Below, piece after piece: positions 24,675 through 33,076 of a stretch of DNA of 64,000 nt. Each line of letters begins with the position of its first letter. Position 1 is the first letter of the stretch. Under the pieces are notes generated by a model, which ran no database searches, was not told the origin of the DNA, and saw only the letters and a list, made by a program, of their open reading frames with translations. Location of the stretch: assembly GCF_003254575.1 (NCBI RefSeq), contig NZ_QJUA01000017.1, forward strand, positions 38,118 through 102,117. Direction: 5' to 3'. The position numbers and the translations under genes were made by a program. The stretch is from Mycobacterium kyogaense (GTDB taxonomy: Bacteria; Actinomycetota; Actinomycetes; Mycobacteriales; Mycobacteriaceae).

Positions 24675-24698
24675 ACGTTCAACTGAAATGTTGAACGT
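24675..24698. promoter_or_regulatory. Palindromic ArsR-type operator
   Basis: ACGTTCAAC and GTTGAACGT are perfect inverted repeats of 9 bases separated by 6 bases (TGAAAT). The site lies between the divergent arsR-type and DUF899 genes. A TATAGT box on the minus strand at 24648-24653 is 7 bases or so before the arsR start. Size and TTCAAC/GTTGAA core are like known ArsR/SmtB operators, so the repressor probably controls both sides. Confidence 0.68.
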
Positions 24699-24717
24699 TG
24701 GGGAGGGCGGTGTGACG

Positions 24718-25452
24718 ATGGAGCCTCTGATCGTGTCGGCCACGGAGTGGCAGAAGTCGTTGGCGGAGATGCTGGTTCGCGAGAAGGAGTTGACCCGGGC
24801 GCGTGACGCACTCGCGGCGATGCGTCGGCGGATGCCGTGGACTGCGGTGCGCAAGGAGTATCGGTTCGAGGGCCCCGATGGACCGGCCACGCTGCGCGAT
24901 CTTTTCGCGGGCCGGCGCCAGTTGATCGTGTATCGGGCGTTCATGGATTCCGGCGTCAGCGGATGGCCGAAGCACGGCTGCGTGGGGTGCTCGTTGATGG
25001 CCGATCACGTTCCGGATCTGTCGCACCTACATGCCCGCGACACCACGTTCGCGTATGTCTCCCGAGGCTCGCAGGCCGACATCGCGCGCATCAAAGACCG
25101 CATGGGATGGACGATTCCGTGGTTCACCATGCGCGACAGCGAGGATGGCTTCTTCGATGCCGATTTCGACGTCGACGAATGGCACGGCACGAACGCGTTC
25201 ATCCGACACCCGGACACCAACGAGGTGTACCGCACCTACTTCGTCAACAGCCGCGGGGACGAAGCGTTCGTCGGCACGTGGAACCTCCTCGACATCACAG
25301 CGCTGGGGCGGCAGGAGACGTGGGAGGACTCCCCGACGGGCTACCCGCAGTCGCCGCCGTATCAGTGGTGGCGGCATCACGACCTGTATGACCACGCTTG
25401 TCAGAACGGTGGCGGCTCACCATCGACCGCGTCAGCGGGCGGCGTGAGGTAG
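24718..25452 (+). CDS. DUF899 thioredoxin-like protein
   Basis: The protein of about 244 residues matches the DUF899 family: an early helix ARDALAAMRRRMPWTAVRKEYRF, GPATLRDLFAGRRQLIVYRAFMD, GWPKHGCVGCSLMADHVPDL with a CxxC pair, FAYVSRGSQADIARIKDRMGWTIPW, and WNLLDITALGRQE with WEDSPTGYPQ. The fold is thioredoxin-like; function is unknown, possibly redox. Starts at 24688, 24712 (GTG) and 24718 are in frame. 24688 falls inside the operator and is unlikely. It is divergent from the ArsR gene and overlaps the HNH gene tail-to-tail by 52 bases. Confidence 0.88.
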   Translation: MEPLIVSATEWQKSLAEMLVREKELTRARDALAAMRRRMPWTAVRKEYRFEGPDGPATLRDLFAGRRQLIVYRAFMDSGVSGWPKHGCVGCSLMADHVPDLSHLHARDTTFAYVSRGSQADIARIKDRMGWTIPWFTMRDSEDGFFDADFDVDEWHGTNAFIRHPDTNEVYRTYFVNSRGDEAFVGTWNLLDITALGRQETWEDSPTGYPQSPPYQWWRHHDLYDHACQNGGGSPSTASAGGVR

Positions 25453-27059
25453 TTGTTCCAGTTGTGTTGCTTCGCTGCGGATTTGGTGCTTTCTTGAGCG
25501 CGTTCGCGGTGGTTGAGTTCGCGTTCCCTGCGGATGTAGGCAAGGTGGTTCTGGGTGCGGCTGCGGCCGCGGGTGGGCATCATGAGGTGGCGGCCCGGGG
25601 TGGGTCGCTGCGCGGTGGTGGTGGTCGCCGGTGGTGGTCCGGTGCGGGTGTTCCAGGAGGGGAACAGCAGCCCTGACAGCGGCGCGGTGGTGTAGGCGTG
25701 GCCGGTCGGACTGATCAGATGCAGGCGCCCGTCGGGGGTTTGACTTTCGGTCCAGCCCTCCCAAAAGGTTTTCAATAAATGATGCTGGCGGCAATAGCAT
25801 TTGGTGTTCGCCGGATGGGTCGCACCGGCCGGGTAGGGCACGGTGTGGTCGATGTCGGCGTGGGTGGCGGGGCGGTCGCAGCCGGGGAAGCGGCATGTCA
25901 GATCCCGGGAGCGGACGAACCGGTCCAGGGCGGCGGAGGGTCGGTAGCCGTCGGTGGCCAGGCCCTCGGTGGCGCCGACGAAGCGGACTGTCGCACCGTG
26001 GGCGATGAGTTCGGCCAGCAGCGGTGCGGGAACGATGCCCCCGCCGGGGCCCACGATCAGCGCCGCGCGACGGCGCTGTCCGGTGGCGGGTGGCGTCGAC
26101 GCGACGGGCGCTGTCGCCGAATCGAATTCGTCGGCCGCGTTGTCGACATCGCCGCCGACGGCCTCGGCGACGGGCCCGGCCGGCTCCTCGGCGCGCGTGG
26201 TGTTTCGTGGCGTGTAGTTCGGTGGGGGTGTTTCGCCGTGCAGCTGCGGATCGGGTTGCGCGTCGAGGGTGGCGTGGTCGGCGATCACGGTGATCGTGAT
26301 GGCCGAGGCGCGCCCGTCATCCACCCGGGCGGCGGCGCAGTCGGGGCGCCCGCAGCGGCACGTCAGTGCGGTGGCGCCGGCGGCGATCGCACCGATCGAG
26401 TCGGCGCGTTTCTGATTCAGCGTGCGCGGATCGTGTTCGCACACTGAGGCGATCATCATCGCCAGCCGCGCTGCCAGCAGCGCCGCGTCCGAGGCGGCCA
26501 ACTGCCCGTACACGCTGGTGACGCCATCAGCATCGCTGCGGTCGCCGATGGTGAACGACCGATCCCGCGACCGGTCACGCACCCGGCGCACCGCATCTGG
26601 GTCGTAGGTCTCGATCCACACATCGATCGCGGCCTCGAGCTTCTTCTGAGACAACACTCCCCACCCCGCCACAGCGTCGACGAAATGGGCGTCGAGCAGC
26701 CGCAAAGTAGCGGGATCGAGGACCAGCGCGGTGCGGGACACGATCGTCCTCACCATGTCCAGGGTCACCTGCCCGTCGGCCAACAAGGCCCCCACGCGGG
26801 GGAGGCGGTCACGCACGGCCAGCGCCAGGTCCATCAGCGTCGACGCCCGCCCCGGGCCGATCCCCAAGGCGCAGCCGATCTCGGCGGCGGTGGCGTCCCA
26901 GTCCGCGCACACCCAGCGCTCGCGCTCCGGGCAGCGGCGCCGCCGCCACAGCTCCGCGATCGCGGCCAGCTTGATCGCCTCGGTGCGCGCAGCCGCGGCC
27001 GCGGAGCTGGTCATCACCTCGACCAGATCCGCGTCTGCCACCCCCGCTATATCGAACAC
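25401..27059 (-). CDS. DUF222/HNH endonuclease-domain protein, 13E12 repeat family
   Basis: The 552-residue protein has an N-terminal DUF222 helical domain (RTEAIKLAAIAELWRRRRC, ALGIGPGRASTLMDLA, VTLDMVRTIVSRTAL), a variable linker with CRCGRPDC, and a C-terminal HNH domain. The HNH signature is DLTCRFPGCDRPATHADIDHTVPYPAG with a later TKCYCRQHHLLKT. Mycobacteria carry many copies of this family (REP13E12), some used as phage attachment sites. Start taken at GTG 27059 (VFDIAGVADADLVEVM), which matches the usual family N-terminus; an upstream ATG at 27233 would run into the promoter region of the SDR gene. Nuclease activity is presumed, not shown. Confidence 0.88.
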   Translation of the reverse strand: MFDIAGVADADLVEVMTSSAAAAARTEAIKLAAIAELWRRRRCPERERWVCADWDATAAEIGCALGIGPGRASTLMDLALAVRDRLPRVGALLADGQVTLDMVRTIVSRTALVLDPATLRLLDAHFVDAVAGWGVLSQKKLEAAIDVWIETYDPDAVRRVRDRSRDRSFTIGDRSDADGVTSVYGQLAASDAALLAARLAMMIASVCEHDPRTLNQKRADSIGAIAAGATALTCRCGRPDCAAARVDDGRASAITITVIADHATLDAQPDPQLHGETPPPNYTPRNTTRAEEPAGPVAEAVGGDVDNAADEFDSATAPVASTPPATGQRRRAALIVGPGGGIVPAPLLAELIAHGATVRFVGATEGLATDGYRPSAALDRFVRSRDLTCRFPGCDRPATHADIDHTVPYPAGATHPANTKCYCRQHHLLKTFWEGWTESQTPDGRLHLISPTGHAYTTAPLSGLLFPSWNTRTGPPPATTTTAQRPTPGRHLMMPTRGRSRTQNHLAYIRRERELNHRERAQESTKSAAKQHNWNNYLTPPADAVDGEPPPF

Positions 27060-27153
27060 ATATACGAAATTACCGATAATCGGCGCAGGCGGGAGCACAA
27101 AAATCCCAGCCTGTGGACAACTCGAAGCCTGGGGACAAGCCACTTCCCTGTAA

Positions 27154-27173
27154 AACTTGACATGTGTAAAGTT
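27154..27173. promoter_or_regulatory. Candidate imperfect operator upstream of the SDR gene
   Basis: AACTTGACATGTGTAAAGTT has matching ends AACTT/AAGTT around the ACATGT centre, with two or three mismatches within. It includes TTGACA on the plus strand and lies 8 bases before the ATG at 27181. No regulator gene is adjacent, so the binder is unknown. Confidence 0.3.
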
Positions 27174-27180
27174 CCCCCGC

Positions 27181-28041
27181 ATGGACAACATCCGCGGGAA
27201 GACAATCGCCATCACCGGGGCCGCGCGGGGCATCGGCTACGCCACCGCCGAAGCGCTGCTCAAGCGCGGCGCACGGGTCGTCATCGGCGACCGAGACGTC
27301 GCCCTCCAGGAGTCGTCGGTCGCCAAGCTCTCCAACCTCGGCCCCGCGTCGGGCTATCCCCTCGACGTCACCGATCGCGAATCCTTCGCGACATTCCTGG
27401 ACAAGGCCCGCACCGACGGTGGCGGCCACATCGACGTGCTGATCAACAACGCCGGCGTCATGCCGATCGGTCCGTTCCTCGACCAGTCCGAGCAATCCAT
27501 CCGCTCGTCGATCGAGGTGAACCTCTACGGCGTGATCGCCGGCTGCCAGCTGGCCCTGCCCGACATGATCGCCCGCCGCCGCGGCCACATCATCAACATC
27601 GCGTCGCTCTCCGGCGTCATCCCCGTGCCCGGTCAGGTCGTCTACGTCGGCGCGAAGTTCGGCGTCGTCGGGCTCTCTGCTGCACTCGCCGACGAAGTCG
27701 CACCGCACGGTGTGCACGTGTCCGTCGTGATGCCGCCGTTCACCAACACCGAGCTGATCTCCGGAACCAAAGAGATGTCCATCAAACCCGCTGAGCCGGA
27801 GGACATCGCGGCGGCCATCGTCAAGACGCTGAACAAGCCCAAGACGCACGTGTCGGTGCCGCCGGCCCTGCGGTTCACCGCTCAGGCTGCGCAGATGCTG
27901 GGACCCCGTGGACGGCGGTGGCTGAACGGAAAGCTCGGTCTGGACAACGTCTTCCTCGAATTCGACCAGACGAAGCGCGCCGGCTACGAGCAGCGCGCCC
28001 AGTCGGCGCTGGGCGTGGTCGAGGGCGTCGACAACAACTAG
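27181..28041 (+). CDS. Short-chain dehydrogenase/reductase
   Basis: The 286-residue classical SDR has the cofactor motif TGAARGIGYA (residues ~10-20), DVLINNAGVM with the NNAG motif, NIASLSG with the catalytic Ser, and YVGAKFG with the catalytic YxxxK. The acid residue after the second strand (GDRDV) favours NAD over NADP. A C-terminal extension (PRGRRWLNGKLGLD) is typical of a mycobacterial subgroup with unknown alcohol substrates. Start chosen at ATG 27181 rather than 27157, since the latter lies in the presumed operator. It converges on the MerR gene with a 4-base overlap. Confidence 0.92.
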   Translation: MDNIRGKTIAITGAARGIGYATAEALLKRGARVVIGDRDVALQESSVAKLSNLGPASGYPLDVTDRESFATFLDKARTDGGGHIDVLINNAGVMPIGPFLDQSEQSIRSSIEVNLYGVIAGCQLALPDMIARRRGHIINIASLSGVIPVPGQVVYVGAKFGVVGLSAALADEVAPHGVHVSVVMPPFTNTELISGTKEMSIKPAEPEDIAAAIVKTLNKPKTHVSVPPALRFTAQAAQMLGPRGRRWLNGKLGLDNVFLEFDQTKRAGYEQRAQSALGVVEGVDNN

Positions 28042-28454
28042 CGCGTCGGGTCCCAGAGTCCGGCGTCACCATTCTGGAGATGACTGCGGTAGACGTCGGT
28101 CTTCCACGCGATGATCTCTCTGGCCTGCTCCAGGGCGTGGATCTGTTGTTCGACGCGGTCACGTTGTGCATCGAGCAGCGCGAGGCGTTCGTTCTCGTTG
28201 CCGGGCCCTTGCCGCACCAAAGCCGCGAACCGTTGCAATTCCGACAGCGGCATCCCAGATTCGCGGAGTCGGACACAGATTCGGAGCCAGTCGATGTCGA
28301 TGTCGGTGTAGCGACGACGACCACCCGAGGTTCGGCGGATCGGGCCGACGAGAAGATCTTGCCGCTCGTAGAAGCGCAACGCGTGGACGCTCATCCCGAC
28401 AGCGGCGGCGACCTCACCGATCGAGAACGACGCCGACTCGGCTGTATCGATCAC
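28038..28454 (-). CDS. MerR-family regulator
   Basis: The 138-residue protein has the MerR winged helix FSIGEVAAAVGMSVHALRFYERQDLL at residues ~10-35, then RRTSGGRRRYTDIDIDWLRIC and a coiled-coil dimer helix (LLDAQRDRVEQQIHALEQAREII). The effector-binding end is short, with no Cys, so it is not a metal sensor of the classical type. It is divergent from the SDR gene at 28505, with a strong palindromic operator between them. Confidence 0.93.
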   Translation of the reverse strand: MIDTAESASFSIGEVAAAVGMSVHALRFYERQDLLVGPIRRTSGGRRRYTDIDIDWLRICVRLRESGMPLSELQRFAALVRQGPGNENERLALLDAQRDRVEQQIHALEQAREIIAWKTDVYRSHLQNGDAGLWDPTR

Positions 28455-28466
28455 AACACCTCACTC

Positions 28467-28497
28467 TTGACCTAGAGCGCACTCTAGGTCATAGCGT
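28467..28497 (+). promoter_or_regulatory. MerR-type promoter with perfect palindrome
   Basis: TGACCTAGAG-CGCA-CTCTAGGTCA is a perfect 10-base inverted repeat (28468-28491). A -35 box TTGACC (28467-28472) and a -10-like TAGCGT (28492-28497) flank it with a 19-base spacer, the over-long spacing that MerR regulators correct by twisting the DNA. The SDR GTG at 28505 follows 7 bases later, so the transcript is probably leaderless. Confidence 0.78.
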
Positions 28498-28504
28498 CGC
28501 AGGT

Positions 28505-29488
28505 GTGTCGAGCACAGAACAGCAGCCCGTCGACTCCGGCTTCTCAGCAGCGACGACAGCGGCCGAGGTCCTGACGGGGATCGACCTCGATGGTCGAACC
28601 GCTGTCGTCAGCGGAGGCCACTCCGGCCTCGGGCTGGAGACGACGAAAGCTCTTGCGGCAGCGGGCGCTCGCGTTGTCGTACCAGCCCGTGTCACCTCGA
28701 AGGCGCAGACGGTGTTGCGGGGCGTAGACGGCGTGACGGTCATCGGCGGCCTGGACCTTGCCGACCTCAGAAGTGTCGAGCGAGTCGCCGAGACCATCGC
28801 CTGCCTCGTCAATCGGATCGACTTCATGATCACCACCGCCGGGGTCATGGCCACCCCGCAACAACCAGTCGGGCCGGGGTGGGACTACCAACTCAGTGTC
28901 AACCACCTGGGCCACTTCGCCCTCGTATCCCGGCTCTTCCCGCTACTGGAGCGTGCCGCCGGTCGGGTGGTGGTCTACTCGTCCGCCGGGCATCACTCGT
29001 CAGACATCCGCTGGGATGACCTCCACTTCCTCACCGGCTACGACAAATGGGCCGCATACGGTCAGTCCAAGACCGCGAACGTTCTCTTCGCGGTTCGTCT
29101 TGACCGACTCGGCCGAGACCGTGGGGTTCGCGCCTTCGCCCTGCACCCGGGAAAGATCATCACCGGGCTGCAGCGAAATCTGACCCATGCCGAACAGGTC
29201 GAACTCGGCTGGATCGACGCATCCGGAACCGTCATCGCAGACGACTTCAAGACACCAGCCCAGGGCGCTGCCACCGGCCTCTGGGCGGCGACATCACCAC
29301 TGCTCGCCTCACGTGGCGGTCTCTACCTCGAAGACTGCGACATTGCCCGAACATCAAGCCCCACAGGGTCGATGGACGAAGGGGGCGTGAAGCCCTACGC
29401 ACTCGACGAGGGGAATGCTGAACGACTCTGGCAGGTGACCGCGGCCGTCACGGCAACGAATCTCCCCGGTCTGACGCGACTCTCCTGA
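28505..29488 (+). CDS. SDR oxidoreductase controlled by the divergent MerR regulator
   Basis: The 327-residue protein has SGGHSGLGLETTKAL (cofactor motif near residue 38), DFMITTAGVM in place of NNAG, NHLGHFALVSRLFP, VVYSSAGH with the catalytic Ser and YGQSKTANV with YxxxK. This pattern is like retinol-dehydrogenase or protochlorophyllide-reductase-like SDRs. Substrate unknown. The MerR arrangement suggests induction by a toxic aldehyde or similar compound. Start GTG at 28505 by promoter spacing. Confidence 0.88.
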   Translation: MSSTEQQPVDSGFSAATTAAEVLTGIDLDGRTAVVSGGHSGLGLETTKALAAAGARVVVPARVTSKAQTVLRGVDGVTVIGGLDLADLRSVERVAETIACLVNRIDFMITTAGVMATPQQPVGPGWDYQLSVNHLGHFALVSRLFPLLERAAGRVVVYSSAGHHSSDIRWDDLHFLTGYDKWAAYGQSKTANVLFAVRLDRLGRDRGVRAFALHPGKIITGLQRNLTHAEQVELGWIDASGTVIADDFKTPAQGAATGLWAATSPLLASRGGLYLEDCDIARTSSPTGSMDEGGVKPYALDEGNAERLWQVTAAVTATNLPGLTRLS

Positions 29489-29518
29489 CCGGCTTCGCGT
29501 GAAAGTCATGAGAACAGG

Positions 29519-30139
29519 TCACGTCGAGTTCGCTGCGATCCCGTCGATGAGACGGTCGCAGACCGCGTACATGTCGGATTTCGCTGCGGCCTGATCCGGT
29601 GCCCGCGCGATGAACAGCGCCGCCTCGTCCAGCGCGCCCAGGAGCACGTGCGCCGTCGGCCGTAGCGGCTGCTCGGGAATCACACCGTCGGCAACCGCCT
29701 GCGCCACCATCGCCTCCACCACGCCGAGCCCGTACTGCATCCCCACCTCGCGCCAGCGCTGCCAGCCGAGCACGGCGGGCGCATCGATCAGCACGATCCG
29801 CTGGACATCAGGCGCCGAGCACAGATCCAGGAAGAGCCGGGCGCCCGTCCGCATCGCCGCCAGGTGGTCAGCCGGCTCAGCCTCGGCGATCCGCGTGGCG
29901 ATCTGGGTGACCAACTCGGCTTCGACTTCCTCGTACACCGCCGCGAACAGCTCGGCCTTGTCCGCGAACTGGTGGTAGAGCGCACCGCGCGTCACACCGG
30001 CGGCAGCGACGATCTCCTGTGTCGACACATCCGCAAAACCTTTGACGGCGAACAGCTTCCGCGATGCGCCGAGTAGTTTCGCGCGGGTCGCGGCAGTGCG
30101 CTCTGCTTGGGTACGGCGAGGCCGAGGGTTGACTTCCAT
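29519..30139 (-). CDS. TetR-family repressor
   Basis: The 206-residue protein has the TetR DNA-binding helices RAKLLGASRKLFAVKGFADVSTQEIVAAAGVTRGALYHQF at residues ~18-57 and a helical ligand-binding part ending in a helix with CDRLIDGIA. The ligand-binding domain resembles the TetR_C group with AMRTGARLFLDLCSAPDVQRI. It faces the alpha/beta hydrolase gene across 61 bases and probably represses it and itself. Confidence 0.92.
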   Translation of the reverse strand: MEVNPRPRRTQAERTAATRAKLLGASRKLFAVKGFADVSTQEIVAAAGVTRGALYHQFADKAELFAAVYEEVEAELVTQIATRIAEAEPADHLAAMRTGARLFLDLCSAPDVQRIVLIDAPAVLGWQRWREVGMQYGLGVVEAMVAQAVADGVIPEQPLRPTAHVLLGALDEAALFIARAPDQAAAKSDMYAVCDRLIDGIAANST

Positions 30140-30200
30140 ACAGTCAGTACGTAACTTTCATACTCAGTGTTCGTAAATGTCGACGCAAAGGATATCCGGT

Positions 30201-31061
30201 ATGCCCACCGTAGAACTGCCAACCGCCACCATCGAGTTCCGCGAATCGGGTCCGGCGGACTCGGCCTTCCCGCCGGTCGTCTTCGTGCACGGCGCCCTGG
30301 TCGACTCCCGGCTGTGGGATGCCGTGGCCACCGACCTCGCAGCACGCGGATTCCGTTGCCTGCAGCCGGATCTCCCATTGGGTGCCCACCGCATCCCCGT
30401 CGGCGACCGCACCGTCCTGACGCCCCAGGGCGTCGCGTACCTGGTGCACCAGTTCCTCGTCGAGCTGGATCTCGATGACGTGATCCTGGTCGGCAACGAC
30501 ACCGGAGGCGGCGTCTGCCAGTTCCTGATCGATGCGCACCCCGAACGGATCGGGCGGCTCGTCCTGACGAATTGCGATGCGTTCGACAAGTTTCCGCCGT
30601 TTCCGTTCAATGCGGTGTTCGCGGCGATGCGAACCCGGATCACGACCAGCGCGCTGATGGCACCCATGGGCGTCACCGCGCTGCGGCACTCCCCACTGGG
30701 CTTCGGCCTGCTCGCCCGCACGCTGGATCCGGCCCTGACCGCATCGTGGCTCACCCCGGCCCGTACCGATCGACGCATCGCCGGCGACTTCGCCGCGCTG
30801 GCCCGCGGGATCGGCCGCACCGATCTGACAGAGACCGCGCCGCGCCTGCACCGCTTCACCAAGCCCGTCACCATCGTGTGGGGAACCGAGGACCGTTGCT
30901 TCACAACGGCTTTGGGTCGCCGACTGGCGGCGTTGTTCCCGAACTCGACCGTGATCGACGTCCCCGGCGCCAGCACGTTCGTGCCGCTGGACGCGCCGGA
31001 GGCGGTCACCGCCGCGATCGTGCGTCAGGCGAAATCCGGTATCGGATCACCGAGTCGGTAG
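30201..31061 (+). CDS. Alpha/beta hydrolase of the haloalkane-dehalogenase-like branch
   Basis: The 286-residue protein has VFVHGALVDSRLW (oxyanion loop), LVGNDTGGGVCQF with Asp in the nucleophile position as in dehalogenases and epoxide hydrolases, and IVWGTEDRCF with the acid. The expected catalytic His segment reads VPGASTFVPLDAPEAV, with no His. Either the family uses another residue or it is not a hydrolase. ATG at 30201 has AAAGGA upstream; the ATG at 30177 has none. Regulated presumably by the divergent TetR protein. Confidence 0.87.
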   Translation: MPTVELPTATIEFRESGPADSAFPPVVFVHGALVDSRLWDAVATDLAARGFRCLQPDLPLGAHRIPVGDRTVLTPQGVAYLVHQFLVELDLDDVILVGNDTGGGVCQFLIDAHPERIGRLVLTNCDAFDKFPPFPFNAVFAAMRTRITTSALMAPMGVTALRHSPLGFGLLARTLDPALTASWLTPARTDRRIAGDFAALARGIGRTDLTETAPRLHRFTKPVTIVWGTEDRCFTTALGRRLAALFPNSTVIDVPGASTFVPLDAPEAVTAAIVRQAKSGIGSPSR

Positions 31062-31429
31062 GCCTCGATGGCGTCGAGGTTGGCGAAGAACTCCTCGACA
31101 CCGAACTGGTAGTCGTCGGCCGTCCCGACGAACACGACGTGCACGATCTCGCCGTCGTCCTCGGGAGTCAGCAACGCGACCGTCACGTTGACGACGTCGT
31201 CCTCGTCGGGAACGTCGGCCTCCGACGGCACCCAATACCACGCCGCACCGGTCTCGTCGTCGACGTCCTCGGAGAACTCCCACCCGCGCTCGGTCAACTG
31301 CTCGTCGAAAGCCTCCAGATCAGAGGCGATTTCGAGCTGCTCGAGCATGCGCGCCGGAATCCAGCCCTCCTCGCGCCCTGCCTGCCGCTTCTTGCGGCGG
31401 GCCTTCTTCTGCTCGGAGCGGCGCGACAC
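31025..31429 (-). CDS. Conserved small acidic protein with basic N-terminus
   Basis: The 134-residue protein begins with a strongly basic segment (MSRRSEQKKARRKKRQAGREEGW) followed by an acidic alpha/beta part (SEADVPDEDDVVNVTVALLTPEDDGEIVHVVF). Not recognised; the later part resembles the regulator-of-RNase-E-B (RraB) fold in its pattern, but this is weak. Its GTG directly follows the metZ stop codon, making it the last gene of the purT operon. Its 3' end overlaps the convergent hydrolase gene by 37 bases. Confidence 0.78.
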   Translation of the reverse strand: MSRRSEQKKARRKKRQAGREEGWIPARMLEQLEIASDLEAFDEQLTERGWEFSEDVDDETGAAWYWVPSEADVPDEDDVVNVTVALLTPEDDGEIVHVVFVGTADDYQFGVEEFFANLDAIEAYRLGDPIPDFA

Positions 31430-32647
31430 CTAACCCAGCGCCTGATCGAGGTCGGCGATCAGATCCTCCGTGCCCTCCAGGCCCACCGAGATGCGAACCA
31501 CGCCGTCACCCAGGCCGATCGCCGCGCGCCCCTCCGGCCCCATCGCCCGATGGGTCGTGGTCGCCGGATGCGTGATCAGCGACTTGGAATCGCCGAGGTT
31601 GTTGGAGATGTCGACGATGCGCAGCTTGTCGAGCACCTCGAACGCCCGGTCCTTCGTGCCACCGGCGAGCTCGAAGGTGACGACGGTTCCGCCGCCGGTC
31701 ATCTGCCGCTTGGCCAGGTCGAACTGGGGGTGCGATTCGAGCAGGGGGTACTTCACCCAGCTCACCGACGAGTGGGATTCCAGGAACTCGGCGATGCGGT
31801 GCGCCGACGAATTCTGGTGCTGCACACGCAGTGCGAGCGTCTCGAGGCCCTTCAGCAGGGTCCACGCATTGAACGGGCTCAGCGCCGGACCAGTGTGCCG
31901 CATCAGCTTCTGCACCGGGCCGTCGATGTAGTCCTTGCTGCCGAGGATCGCGCCGCCGAGCACCCGGCCCTGCCCGTCGATGTGCTTGGTGCCCGAGTAG
32001 ATCACCACGTCGACCCCCAGCGGGAAACCCTGCTGCAGGATCGGGGTGGCAAAGACGTTGTCCAACACCACCTGTGCGCCCGCGGCGTGGGCGAGCTCGC
32101 TCACCGCGGCGATGTCGACCAGCGACTGCATCGGGTTCGACGGCGTCTCGAAGAACACCGCCTGCGTGGGCACCGACAGCGCTTCCTCCCACTGCGACAG
32201 ATCGTCGCCGTCGACGAAGACCGTCTCCACACCCCAGCGCGGCAGGATCTCGCTGCAGACCACGAAGCACGAGCCGAACAGGCTGCGCGCGGCCACAAGT
32301 CGATCGCCGGCGCCCAGCAGCGCGCCCAGCGCGGTGAACACCGCCGACATGCCCGTGGCCGTCGCGAAGCAGGCCGGCGCGCCCTCGAGCAGCCGCAGCC
32401 GTTCCTCGAACATCGAGATCGTCGGGTTGCCGTACCGGGAGTAGACGTAGCGGTCGATCTCGCCGGTGAACGCTTTCTCCGCGTCAGCCGCGCTCTCGTA
32501 GACGTAGCCCGACGTCAGGTACAGCGCCTCGGCGGTCTCCTCGAAACCGGATCGCAGCAAGCCACCCCGCACGCCGACGGTGGCCTGGCTGACGCCCTCG
32601 GGCAGCTCAGCGGGGGTACGCACCGACTTGCCAGGTGATTCGGTCAC
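31430..32647 (-). CDS. metZ: O-succinylhomoserine sulfhydrylase MetZ
   Basis: The 405-residue PLP enzyme belongs to the Cys/Met metabolism family. It shows YSRYGNPTISMFEERL, GMSAVFTALGAL, FFETPSNPMQ, VVLDNVFATP and YSGTKHIDGQGRVLGG with the PLP-binding Lys in SGTKH. It makes homocysteine from O-succinylhomoserine and sulfide. The start is GTG at 32647, overlapping the rhodanese stop. The pairing with a sulfur-transferring rhodanese fits sulfur supply for methionine. Same order as M. tuberculosis Rv0391-Rv0390-Rv0389. Confidence 0.95.
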   Translation of the reverse strand: MTESPGKSVRTPAELPEGVSQATVGVRGGLLRSGFEETAEALYLTSGYVYESAADAEKAFTGEIDRYVYSRYGNPTISMFEERLRLLEGAPACFATATGMSAVFTALGALLGAGDRLVAARSLFGSCFVVCSEILPRWGVETVFVDGDDLSQWEEALSVPTQAVFFETPSNPMQSLVDIAAVSELAHAAGAQVVLDNVFATPILQQGFPLGVDVVIYSGTKHIDGQGRVLGGAILGSKDYIDGPVQKLMRHTGPALSPFNAWTLLKGLETLALRVQHQNSSAHRIAEFLESHSSVSWVKYPLLESHPQFDLAKRQMTGGGTVVTFELAGGTKDRAFEVLDKLRIVDISNNLGDSKSLITHPATTTHRAMGPEGRAAIGLGDGVVRISVGLEGTEDLIADLDQALG

Positions 32648-33057
32648 GACTGCCTCCACGGCAGGCCCACGGCCTTCCAGCCGGTGGCACCGCGGTGACC
32701 GTGCTCGTCCAGGTTGCCCTCGAACCCGTCGAGAATGTTGTACGACGGCCCGATACCCGCCTCGGTGGCGGCTTCGGCGGCCCCGATCGACCGGTTGCCG
32801 GACCGACAAAGGAAGGCCACGGGCCTCTCCCCCGGGGTGATGCCGGCGGCCACGAGATCGTCGACGAAGCCGTCGTTGCGGGAGCCGTCGGTGCGGTTCC
32901 ACTCGATGAACACCGTCTCGCGCTGCAGCGGCGTCAGATCCGGGACCCCCACGAAGCGCCATTCGGCATCGGTGCGGCAATCGACCAACACGGCATCGGG
33001 GTTCTCGCTCAGGAGCTTCCAGGCCTCCTCCGGCGAGATGTCTCCGGCATAACTCAC
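32644..33057 (-). CDS. Rhodanese-domain sulfurtransferase
   Basis: The 137-residue single-domain rhodanese has LVDCRTDAEWRFVG near the start and the active-site loop FLCRSGNRS with Cys84. It carries sulfane sulfur as a persulfide. The neighbour metZ, overlapping by GTGA, suggests that it supplies or handles sulfide for homocysteine synthesis, which is inference. Start GTG at 33057 giving VSYAGDISPEEAW. Confidence 0.92.
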   Translation of the reverse strand: MSYAGDISPEEAWKLLSENPDAVLVDCRTDAEWRFVGVPDLTPLQRETVFIEWNRTDGSRNDGFVDDLVAAGITPGERPVAFLCRSGNRSIGAAEAATEAGIGPSYNILDGFEGNLDEHGHRGATGWKAVGLPWRQS

Positions 33058-33076
33058 GGTCGTGAGTGTCGCACAG

